Origin: Tanytarsus gracilentus
Lineage: Eukaryota > Arthropoda > Insecta > Diptera > Chironomidae
Reading direction: 5' to 3'
DNA length: 64,000 bases
Assembly (NCBI GenBank): GCA_038502055.1
Contig: JAXRKN010000045.1
Location: 10,157,501-10,221,500, forward strand
The notes below the pieces were generated by a model that worked only from the letters and a program-made list of their open reading frames with translations, searched no databases and was not told the origin of the DNA. Position numbers and translations under genes: made by a program. Positions 11,907 to 21,093 of the stretch are shown here, piece after piece. The number at the start of each line of letters is the position of its first letter. Position 1 is the stretch's first letter.

Positions 11907-12370
11907 CAAGATTAAGTGTGACTAGTGGGATCCCGGACGGGATTCCGGAAAAAAAATTATCCCGATTACAGCTTTTCAGTCCCGGGATCCCAAAATTTGA
12001 AATCTCGAGATTTTCGAAAGCACACTGTGTGACAAATTTCACAATTCTCATCCATATTCATAATCATAATCAAAATCGTTTAAGTCGTGCATGCACGTGC
12101 ATTGATAATAAAAAAGACTAATCTTTATTTTCATTATATCTCAATGTTTTACAAAATTTAATTAATCACAAGTTTAATTTTTTTTTCTACAAAGCTTTGC
12201 AAAGATAAGAGATATTTCATCAGAATTAATAATTTTGTTATCGATAGCATGACAACAAAAAAGAAATTTTCACACTTCTACGTCATGAGTTTAAAAAAAT
12301 TAAACAAGTTTAATAAAAAATAAAGCTTTTTTTGATAAAAAATTGAAAGCCAAGGAATAAAAATTTCTTA
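11907..12370. other. intergenic 3' flank of caspase B
   Basis: No coding signal. It holds a short GC-rich palindrome (11926-11992, listed separately) and a TATCGATA octamer at 12239-12246 that matches the DREF-binding element. No nearby start is linked to it. Confidence 0.5.
11926..11992. repeat. short inverted repeat, GC-rich arms
   Basis: The arms read TGGGATCCCGGAC at 11926-11938 and, inverted, TGGGATCCCGGGAC at 11979-11992, enclosing about 40 bp. The base composition stands out from the A+T-rich surroundings. It could be a fold-back or tiny MITE remnant; no target-site duplication was found. Confidence 0.5.
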
Positions 12371-12378
12371 CTAAAAAT
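12371..12378. repeat. left target-site duplication of hAT element
   Basis: CTAAAAAT, repeated exactly at 13164-13171. It fits the hAT 8-bp consensus nTnnnnAn. Confidence 0.85.
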
Positions 12379-13163
12379 TAGAGATCCTGACGGTTTTCAC
12401 CGAACCGGTTTTCGCCGGTTTTCACCGAAACTTTTCAAAACCGGTGAAAACCGAATTTTCATTTCGGTTAACCGGTTTTGAAAAAAAAAATTTAATGGCT
12501 CTTGATATTTTTTAATTTTAATAAAAATGTTTGATAAACAAATCTTCGTAAATTTTCAAAATTTAAAGTTTTGGTCTTGTGAAAACTTTCTTATAAAACG
12601 GTGTCTTTACAAGTATTAGAGAGGTTCAACATCGAGTTTACGTGGTCATTTCGGAAAAAAATCCCAAGATTTTTGACCAACCGAAAGCAGCAGAAGCAGC
12701 ACCATGATGAGCAAAGAAATTGAGGCTAGCTTTAGTAACGCACCGCCAGCAAAAAAACAAAGATTGATGTCTGATTATTCAAGTGCTTGGTCGTTTGAAG
12801 AAAAAATTTCTTAAGAAGTAGCGGTTCGTGGATCGACTTTTGAGGGGGTTCCAAAATCAAGGCTGGTTGTGGCAGGTGTTGAAAAAAAATTTCAAACAAG
12901 AAGGTACTAAAGGACGGATCTGATAGCGACAAAAGTACGCTCATATAATCTCGACCTCGACAGACTTTTGGATGGAGTTAAGACCATTCAGGAAACATCT
13001 GCCTCAGCCCTAAAAATTATCTCTGTTTTTTAATGATTTTTAGTTGTTTTTTTCAGAATTTTTCTTAAAATCGCAAAACCGGTTAACCGGTTAAAACCGG
13101 GTTTTGAATAGTCAAAACCGGTGAAAACCGAAATGGCCAAAACCGGTTTTTTCAGGATCTCTA
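12379..13163. mobile_element. non-autonomous hAT-superfamily element (785 bp)
   Basis: The element begins TAGAGATCCTGA and ends with its exact reverse complement (TCAGGATCTCTA), a 12-bp perfect terminal inverted repeat of the hAT type. It is flanked by a perfect 8-bp target duplication. Just inside both ends are clusters of AACCGGTTTT / CACCGGTTTT motifs on both strands, resembling the subterminal transposase-binding arrays of hAT elements. The interior holds a 36-codon frame and other broken reading frames but no intact transposase, so mobility would need a transposase from elsewhere. It sits between caspases B and C. The intact target duplication suggests a fairly recent insertion. Confidence 0.85.
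12704..12814 (+). pseudogene. short coding remnant inside hAT element
   Basis: A 36-codon frame starting at ATG 12704 (MMSKEIEASFSNAPPAKKQR...) and ending at TAA 12812-12814. Recognisable codons seem to continue after the stop in other frames. Its position inside the element suggests decayed transposase N-terminal sequence, but it shows no diagnostic motif. Confidence 0.35.
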
Positions 13164-13171
13164 CTAAAAAT
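13164..13171. repeat. right target-site duplication of hAT element
   Basis: CTAAAAAT, an exact copy of 12371-12378. Confidence 0.85.
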
Positions 13172-13382
13172 GATGATTATTAAAAATGTTTCATAGTTCT
13201 GAGCTTTTTTCAATACAAATTAATTTGCTGTATTCTAATATTCACAAATGTGTGAGAAATCACACGATGAAATAATTCATAGACTTATTTACTTTAAAAA
13301 GACCGGCTTTTATTTCTAATACATTGTCATTTTTGTCAACTCCACACTGATAGTGGCGAAATTCGAGTTTGAATTTTTTTCT

Positions 13383-13419
13383 TATATAAATTTTGAGCTT
13401 TTCACGCAAACACATCAGT
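13383..13419 (+). promoter_or_regulatory. core promoter of caspase C (TATA + initiator)
   Basis: TATATAAA at 13383-13390 is followed by TCAGTC at 13415-13420, an arthropod initiator with its A at 13417, about 32-34 bp after the TATA start. That is the normal spacing. It puts the transcription start about 42 bp before the ATG at 13459 and argues against any start upstream of 13417 in the same open frame. Confidence 0.6.
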
Positions 13420-13458
13420 CTATCAAATTATCGCGAAGTATCAAGAGCTCTTAAAAAA

Positions 13459-14370
13459 ATGGATGCAAAATCAGAAATTCATCCTGGTGAATTAGTTCCA
13501 AGTCGTCCAACAGATGAAGAGTTTTACAATGCAAATTACCCTAAAAAAGGCGTGATGATTATTTTGAATCATCATACGTTCGAAAGATCAAAACATACCT
13601 CGAGAGATGGAACTGAAAAAGATCTCGCGAAACTTAAGGACACTTTTACAAAAATCGGATACTCCGTTCGTGATTATACGGATGAAAAGAGTGATAATAT
13701 TATACAAATTTTGGATCAAGGTGAGAATAAATTTTTAATATATTTCTGAGGATGGACAATCGATTTTAACTATTGATTTTGTTCAGTTTCAAAAGAGGAT
13801 CATTCGAACCACATGTCGTTGGTCATCGCAATGCTCACACATGGTGATTCTGGTGGACAACTTTACACCTACGATTCTCAAATTTCTGTTGAGGAACTCT
13901 GGAAGCCGTTTACGGCTGATAAATGTAAATCACTCGCAGGCAAACCAAAGCTTTTTTTTCTCCAAGCATGTAAGGGAAAAATGGTCGACCCAGGTGCGTT
14001 TGTTGAAGTCAAGGTAGAAGTGGGAGAAATGGCATTTTGTTCAAGATCAGCTAGCTATAAATTAGAAACTTTTGTCATTCCAACGACTGCTGATATTCTC
14101 GTGTTCTACAGCACTGCCGAAGGTTATCCTTCTTTCAGGAATAAGGAAGGCTCATGGTTCATTCAAACTTTGTGTGAAAAGTTCGAAACATATTTGAAAG
14201 ATGATAAAGAAGAACAACTGACGATAATTTTGACGGCGGTTTCAAGAGACATTGCTTACGGACGTCAATCAAACGGAGTAAATGGCAGTATTTACGATGC
14301 ATGCAAGCAAATGCCAACTGTAATGTCAATGTTAACGAAAGTTCTGGTGTTCAATAGAAATGTTAATTGA
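13459..14370 (+). CDS. caspase C with QACKG active site
   Basis: Two exons, 13459-13720 and 13787-14370 (281 residues). The frame is open further 5', but the first ATG after the predicted transcription start is 13459. It has a short N-terminus without prodomain. Catalytic His106 is in LTHG and Cys149 in QACKG, where Lys replaces the usual Arg of QACRG. S1-pocket residues appear kept (SRDGTE and SFRN), as does GSWFIQTLC. Family role: Asp-specific cysteine protease of the effector type. Its intron matches those of caspases A and D. With D it forms the closest pair of the cluster: same predicted length, same active-site change, same start MDA. Confidence 0.92.
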
Positions 14371-14807
14371 GACGATAAAAATAGTGAAAATATTAGAACT
14401 TGTGTAAACCCTAAATATGAATAAAATACTTAAATATATATACCCTATAAAACTAGAGAACTCTCATAATACTTTCATCTTGAATTTCCTGATTTCAGTT
14501 TCCTTTTGCTAATTTCACCATAATGATAATACAATTTTTTTCCGTTCTCTCTTATCTTAGCTTTCTTACAACTCCGTGGGAATTTTGATTAATTTCAATT
14601 TCTTATATTAGACGTCATATGACTTTTTTTTGATACCATGTTTAATACATTTAAAAATTGCTCACATGTGAAAGTCTTTATACTAATAAATTAATTATAA
14701 TTGATAAGATAAGCTCGCAATATGTATAAAATTGGCATTTCATCAAAAAATGAAGTTAATTGTTCGAAACACTTCAAAGCGTCAAAACCTTCTTTAAGAA
14801 AAAAATC
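14371..14807. other. intergenic between caspases C and D
   Basis: A+T-rich; no coding signal. A TATAAA lies at about 14722 with no clear initiator at the right distance. The open frame before the caspase D ATG at 14808 starts from a non-ATG codon and is probably leader. Confidence 0.45.
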
Positions 14808-15705
14808 ATGGATGCAATTTCTGAAACGGAAAAGCCTGGAAAAAATAATCCGAGCAAACCAATAGACAAAATAAATTATGAGGTCGATGGACTTGATAAA
14901 GGGCTGATGATCGTTTTCAACCATTTCACTTATCTAGATCGTCCGGATGGAACATATCCCAGCGATAGACATGGAACTGAAAAAGATTTAGAGCGTCTTG
15001 TAAAAACGTTCGGAAAAATTGGTTACATGGTGGAAAAGTACACTGACAAAACGAGCACAGAAATTAAGGAAATTCTCGAAGAAGGTAAATAAAAAATAAA
15101 AAATTAAAAAATATTAAATGCAGTTAAATTTGTTAGCTTCAAAAAGTGATCACTCAAACAGCATGTCATTAATTGTTGTCATGCTGACTCATGGCGGTGA
15201 AAATGGTGTGCTTTATACTCACGATGATACCATCAATGTGAAAGATCTTTGGGGACCTTTTACTGGTGACAAGTGCAGAACCTTATCGGGCAAACCAAAG
15301 CTTTTCTTCATTCAAGCATGTAAAGGCGACACTTCAGATCCAGGAGCCACTGCTGAAATTCGATTGGCGTCGAAAAAAATTCCTTCAAAAAACGAATCAA
15401 TGATTGAAACTTTTGTTGTTCCAACTTTGGCCGATAATTTGCTGTTTTACAGCACTTTCGAAGGTTTCACGTCCTTTAGAACCAATAATGGCTCGTGGTT
15501 CATTCAATCATTGTGTGAACAATTTGCTAAACATTTGTTGGAGATAAAAGAGGAAGTCGATTTAATGAAAATCTTAACAGCAGTTCAGAGAGCGGTTGCT
15601 TTTGAGAAACAAGCATCAACGGTAGACACAAGATATGATTTTTCGAAACAAATGCCAACAGTTATAACCACGCTGACCATGTCGTTGATGTTCAAAAATA
15701 ACTAA
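14808..15705 (+). CDS. caspase D with QACKG active site
   Basis: Two exons, 14808-15084 and 15137-15705, separated by a 52-bp intron (281 residues). Catalytic His111 is in LTHG and Cys154 in QACKG. S1-pocket residues are retained (DRHGTE and SFRT), with GSWFIQSLC in p10. No prodomain. The exon 2 acceptor was chosen (ttgttag, exon from 15137) because it restores the caspase C-like sequence ASKSDHSN in frame. It is most similar to caspase C in layout and motif changes, pointing to a tandem duplication after the split from A and B. Confidence 0.92.
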
Positions 15706-16024
15706 ATATTTCTATAAATTTGAAATGTGTTGGGAAGTAAATAAAAAAGTAGTCATAAAATTATAAATTGTTAAAATCTTCTTAATTTAATTTTATTCCA
15801 ATTTTAAGCTAAAATTTTGCTTCAATCGAATTTTTTAAAAAATTTAAACTTTTCCATTAAAATTGTGAAATTCAGCTGAAAAATCTTTTACTAATGAAAT
15901 ATGGTGAAATTCGAAAAGCTTTCAGATAAGAAAAAATCGTCATGTCGCGACCGCTTCGCTTTATAATAATCATATTACAAAATTTTATGCGTTGAAAAAT
16001 TTATGAACATAAAAATTATTTATT
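15706..16024. other. convergent 3' flanks of caspase D and alkaline phosphatase
   Basis: No coding signal. AATAAA-like words for caspase D are present around 15740, and the reverse-strand equivalent overlaps the phosphatase end near 16020. Confidence 0.5.
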
Positions 16025-18258
16025 TTATTTCAATAAAATTCTATTTATTAAAACTAAAACTATTAAAGCTCCACAAAAATTGGACATTTTGATTTTATTC
16101 GAATTATTTTCAGTTGCTGTTAAATTTGCAGTTAAATCAGATGACTCGTAAGAATCCGACTCATTAATTTCTTCCTTTAATCGCATCTCAATGTCTTCCG
16201 TTTTGTGCTGAAATTTTTTCGATTCTTTATTCAAAACTTTTTTAAGCTCTTCAATGCCTCCCGATTTCTTCCCATTCATCGGCTTTGATCTTTGCACGTA
16301 AGCTTCATCGCATCGATCGGAAAATTGAAATAAGCACATGGCATAGGCGATTGCATGCGGGACATAAGTTTGATCGAAAGTTCCGCTAAATAGTAAATTT
16401 GCCATTGGTCCGATGGCGTAAAGTGGAACATCTGAGGCGGCATGATTCGCCCAAGTCGTTGGTATTGCAGCTTTATGAATGGCGTTTTTAGGGTCCTGAA
16501 GCGAGACTGACTCACTATAATTGAAAAATCCCACGCCACTGCTGTAAGTGAGCAACTGATAAGGCTTTCCGTCCACATTCGACACATATTTGTCCATGCC
16601 AAAAACTGAATAATTTTTTGGTGCCGCAAATCCTGAATAAATCACCGCGGAAGCATGGTCAGCGGTCACGATTATGAGAGTCTCCGATAAGTCTGGTTAA
16701 AAATGAATTAATTAATTTTTAATCTCTTTAAGTTACAAAAAAATTACCTGAATTTTTGAGAGCGACTCTTATTGCGTCATCGAAAGCTAAAGTGTCATCG
16801 AGGGCTCGATAAGCGTTATTGTGATGATGAGCTAAATCAATCTTTGCACCCTCAACCATCAACAGAAATCCACGAGAATTTTTTCTTTTAAGCAATTTAA
16901 TTGCACTTCCTGTCATCTCAGCCAGTGATGGTTCAAGAGACGAATTTCTATCGGCATTAAATTTCATATGAAAATTCGAGAAAATTCCCAACAAATGTTC
17001 AACTTTTTCGTCAACACTCAGCAGCTCATCTCGAGTCGTCACATATTTTCCATTTGGGTGCAGTTCATTCCACTTTTTAATTAAATTCTTGCCATCTTTT
17101 CTCACGCCTTCATGTTCACCATGCGGTGTTAATCGACTGAGTCCACCGCCCATTATCACATTCATGTCACGTCCCGGTGAATTTTCAAAAAGTTCTCTCG
17201 CAATGTCTTTACATCCCTTAACCTCTAATTTTGAATCGTCTTCGACATGCCGTCGAGTGTGTGCGTAAAGTGCGGCTAATTATAGAAAAAATTATCACTG
17301 TCTAAATAATAAAATTTTAATTAACGATCTGACCTGGAGTGGCATGAGTTACTCGTGATGTCGTCACAAAGCTGTAAAAATTTAATAAGAAAATTTATGA
17401 CCACATTTTTATCATGTTTGACATGAAGAGGGCGGTATGAAAAATTTATGTTGAAATGTTATGGAGTGAAATTTTAATTTTTTCAAGAAATATTTAAAAT
17501 TTTAAATAATTTAAATTTTTTGAGGTGTTTTTGAATCCTGAGAAAGTTAATTTTTTTTCTAAATTTGAAACATTTCTAAAATATTCTAAATACAGCCTCA
17601 TAAATCAGTAATTTACTACCGCATTTTTCTTTATATATTTTCATAACAAATCCAAACATTTATACACTCATAAAAATATAATTTTTCTTCTTCGATAATT
17701 TCTTCTCACGCAGTTATTAATACGTAATGAAAATATTATTAGTAAATCGAGAAAAACTCACCCAGTTTTGAGGTTTTTGTCTTGAGCCCATGCCATGATC
17801 GATGGCGTATGCGATTCGATATTTTCACATGCATTTTCTCCTGCACTCGCATCGACGCCGAGATTTTCGAAATTTGTTTTGACACCGCAAAAGAGTGCAG
17901 TTGCAGTCGATGCCGACTCGGGTATTTGACTGTTTGCAATGCTCGTCTCTAATAAAGCTGTCGCTGGAAATTTATCGAATGAAAGTTGAGCGTTCGAATT
18001 TTTGGTAATTTGACGCTTTAACATTCGTGCTGCGGTGATTGTGGTCATTCCCATTCCATCGCCAATAAAAATTATGACGTTTTTAACTCTCGGCAATTGA
18101 TCCGGTTGAAAATTACTCACTCGATTAAGCAACAGCTGATGATTTTTTTCATACCAATAAATTTTATTATGTGCACTGGTGGGCGCACTTTGTAACTCGA
18201 GGATCGTGAGTGATAGCAATAAAATTAACACAGCTTCGTCAATCATAATTTTCAGCAT
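16025..18258 (-). CDS. membrane-bound alkaline phosphatase family, likely inactive or altered
   Basis: Four exons: 17762-18258, 17334-17371 (38 bp), 16748-17275 and 16025-16692 (576 residues, joins in frame). A signal peptide (hydrophobic LILLLSLTILEL) starts at the ATG at 18258, and a C-terminal hydrophobic tail suggests a GPI anchor. Family motifs: IIFIGDGMG (metal Asp), VTTSRVTHATPAALYAH, and TADHAS (zinc site 2). Deviations: the nucleophile motif usually read DSA is ESA (IPESASTATA); VEGGRIDHAHH reads VEGAKIDLAHH; and the GVHEQ segment after GPMA, whose His is a zinc-1 ligand in animal enzymes, is GTFDQ. Losing that His argues for a weakened or dead enzyme, but the reading frame is intact and clearly constrained. 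It is convergent with caspase D. Confidence 0.9.
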
Positions 18259-18843
18259 CTTTAAATAATAATTTAATCTCAACTTTCTTCTTTCTTCGAT
18301 TTGATAAGAAAAGGCGCAAAAATATTTCTTTTCTTTTAGCAAATCATCACAAACGAGGTTTAATAATTGACTGTGCGATTGCGACTGAGAACACGCGAGA
18401 GCTTAAGTTGAGAAAAAATCAGAAAATGAAACATTTTTTTCACAAGTCTCGTGAAGTAAATGAGACAAAATTAAAAAGTGAGCGGTGTGTGGATTTTTTT
18501 GACGAGCGCGGTTTTTGAGAAAAATATTTTTTAAATTTAAAATTAGTAATATTTCTTAAAATTATTTAAATTTATTCGAATCATTGCAAAAAAGATTTTT
18601 AAAATTGGAAGAATTAAATTCTAAAAATTAAGTTTGAATTTTAGTTTAAAATTTAACAATTAAAAGTCGACTTCAACTTAATACCACAAAATGTATCGTT
18701 TTCATTGAAAAAATTGTCGCATGCGAGAAAATTTTTCTTTACTATTTTTAGATGAAAAAGTGAGAGCAAGTCCACGACATTTATGTGAATTTTGATGTTT
18801 TCTCGAATGCACGCAAATGCGTTTGAATAAAAACAAAATTTTT
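18259..18843. other. intergenic upstream of alkaline phosphatase
   Basis: Must hold the phosphatase promoter (minus strand). No coding signal; A+T-rich. Confidence 0.5.
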
Positions 18844-18890
18844 TTTAGTGTAACCCACGAAGTGGTGTAACACTTATATGCGCCTATTTC

Positions 18891-18929
18891 CGTCCGTCCG
18901 TCCGTCCGTCCGTCTGTCTGTCTGTCTGT
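18891..18929. repeat. tetranucleotide microsatellite (GTCC)n(GTCT)n
   Basis: Runs of GTCC followed by GTCT. The same array recurs 1057 bp later at 19948-19986 and, in diverged inverted form, near 61525-61545. Confidence 0.9.
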
Positions 18930-19423
18930 TCCATCGAGATCTCGGCTCCTGGGATAGCTAGAGACTTCTAGTTTTCGCCAAATGGTAGGTCTATGAATTT
19001 AGATTCGGCCATTTTAGGAATTATGAGGGTCATGACCACAGGTCGTGCCATGGACAGCCCTAAATGCCATTTTTCACACAAATTTCCTGTTATATGGCTT
19101 CATGTATGTCGTTGAACTCGTATTTGTATCAGGAATCGAAAGGCATTGATGATATTTGAGGAATGTCTATCATGGCCATCCAAGAGTGCCACCAATGTCC
19201 ATCACGGCCGGCCAGTAGTGCCCCTAATGTCCATTTTTTAAAAGTATGGCTTCATGTACCTCGTTGAACTCGTAATTGCATCAGGAATTGATTAGCATTG
19301 ATGATTTTTGAAGAATGACCGTCACGGCCGGCCAGGAGTGCCACTAATGTCCATTTTTTAAAAGTATGGCTTCATGTACCTCGTTGAACTCGGAATTTGA
19401 CCAGGAATCGATTGGCATGGATC

Positions 19424-19752
19424 TGAAAATGGAACACTGTGGAAAATGGAACACTGTGGAAAATGGAACACTGTGGAAAATGGAACACAGTGGAAAATGG
19501 AACATAGTGGAAAATGAAACATAGTGGGAAATGGAACATAGTGGAAAATTGAACATGGTGAAAATGAAACATAATGGAAAATGAAACTCAGTGGAAAATG
19601 GAACATAGTGGGAAATGGAACATAATGGAAAATGAAACACAGTGGAAAATGGAACACAGTGGAAAATGGAACATAGTGGAAAATGGAACACAGTGGAAAA
19701 TGGAACACAATAGAAAATGGAACATAGTGAAAAATGGAACATGGTGGGAAAT
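19424..19752. repeat. 17-bp minisatellite
   Basis: Tandem units of about 17 bp (TGTGGAAAATGGAACAC and variants). Because 17 is not a multiple of three and the unit lacks stop codons on the minus strand, all three minus frames stay open together and yield meaningless FHFPLCSIFH-type peptides. Confidence 0.9.
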
Positions 19753-19900
19753 GTAAAATAATTGAGAAATATTTTCCATAAGGCTTCCCTTTTGGCTTCT
19801 CCAAGGCTTCTTCATAGGACTTCCCCATGTTACATTTCCCATACTGATCTGTTACAAGTGGGTTACACGGCAACACCCACGTGTGGGTTTTGAAACATTT

Positions 19901-20977
19901 TTTAGTGTAACCCACGAAGTGGTGTAACACTTATATGCGCCTATTTCCGTCCGTCCGTCCGTCCGTCCGTCTGTCTGTCTGTCTGTTCCATCGAGATCTC
20001 GGCTCCTGGGATAGCTAGAGACTTCTAGTTTTCGCCAAATGGTAGGTCTATGAATTTAGATTCGGCCATTTTAGGAATTATGAGGGTCATGACCACAGGT
20101 CGTGCCATGGACAGCCCTAAATGCCATTTTTCACACAAATTTCCTGTTATATGGCTTCATGTATGTCGTTGAACTCGTATTTGTATCAGGAATCGAAAGG
20201 CATTGATGATATTTGAGGAATGTCTATCATGGCCATCCAAGAGTGCCACCAATGTCCATCACGGCCGGCCAGTAGTGCCCCTAATGTCCATTTTTTAAAA
20301 GTATGGCTTCATGTACCTCGTTGAACTCGTAATTGCATCAGGAATTGATTAGCATTGATGATTTTTGAAGAATGACCGTCACGGCCGGCCAGGAGTGCCA
20401 CTAATGTCCATTTTTTAAAAGTATGGCTTCATGTACCTCGTTGAACTCGGAATTTGACCAGGAATCGATTGGCATGGATCTGAAAATGGAACACTGTGGA
20501 AAATGGAACACTGTGGAAAATGGAACACTGTGGAAAATGGAACACAGTGGAAAATGGAACATAGTGGAAAATGAAACATAGTGGGAAATGGAACATAGTG
20601 GAAAATTGAACATGGTGAAAATGAAACATAATGGAAAATGAAACTCAGTGGAAAATGGAACATAGTGGGAAATGGAACATAATGGAAAATGAAACACAGT
20701 GGAAAATGGAACACAGTGGAAAATGGAACATAATGGAAAATGAAACACAGTGGAAAATGGAACATTATGGAAAATGGAACATAGTGGAAAATGGAACATG
20801 GTGAAAAATGGAACATGGTGGGAAATGTAAAATAATTGAGAAATATTTTCCATAAGGCTTCCCTTTTGGCTTCTCCAAGGCTTCTTCATAGGACTTCCCC
20901 ATGTTACATTTCCCATACTGATCTGTTACAAGTGGGTTACACGGCAACACCCACGTGTGGGTTTTGAAACATTTTTT
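19901..20977 (+). repeat. TIR/minisatellite repeat, tandem copy 2
   Basis: A nearly identical second copy of 18844-19900 at a 1057-bp offset. Differences are concentrated in the minisatellite (about 20481-20828). The near-identity suggests a recent tandem duplication. It ends just upstream of the 3' end of the minus-strand vnd gene. Confidence 0.85.
20481..20828. repeat. 17-bp minisatellite, second array
   Basis: Same unit as in copy 1, with a different number and order of variants toward its right end. Confidence 0.88.
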
Positions 20978-21093
20978 TGATTATTGCGGTAATTTTTTAT
21001 TTTTTGATTAATTTAAGAGTTTAAAATTTACAGAGAATTTAATTAAAGTAAATTTTCATACAGACACAAATAGACAAAATTTTATTGAATAAT

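Larger units (their letters stand above)
18844..19900 (+). repeat. TIR/minisatellite repeat, tandem copy 1
   Basis: 1057-bp unit. It starts TTTAGTGTAACCCAC, followed by a GTCC/GTCT microsatellite (18891-18929), a unique section with two CACGGCCGGCCAG boxes, a 17-bp minisatellite (about 19424-19752) and an end that includes GTGGGTTACAC (19858-19868), the inverse of GTGTAACCCAC at 18848-18858. A small hairpin (ACCCAC-GT-GTGGGT) lies beyond it. Open frames on both strands inside the minisatellite are a by-product of the repeat. Confidence 0.85.

Noticed and set aside
19424..19752. CRISPR-like array
   Set aside because: The units are contiguous 17-bp tandem repeats without spacers, in an animal genome with introns.
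18844..19900. Helitron, because of the hairpin near one end
   Set aside because: The end does not show CTRR and the start does not show TC at a fixed position; inverted ends argue against it.
19344..20950. Long minus-strand reading frames encoding FHFPLCSIFHCVPF-type proteins
   Set aside because: They arise from a 17-bp minisatellite open in three frames; the same peptide appears in overlapping frames and has no family signature.
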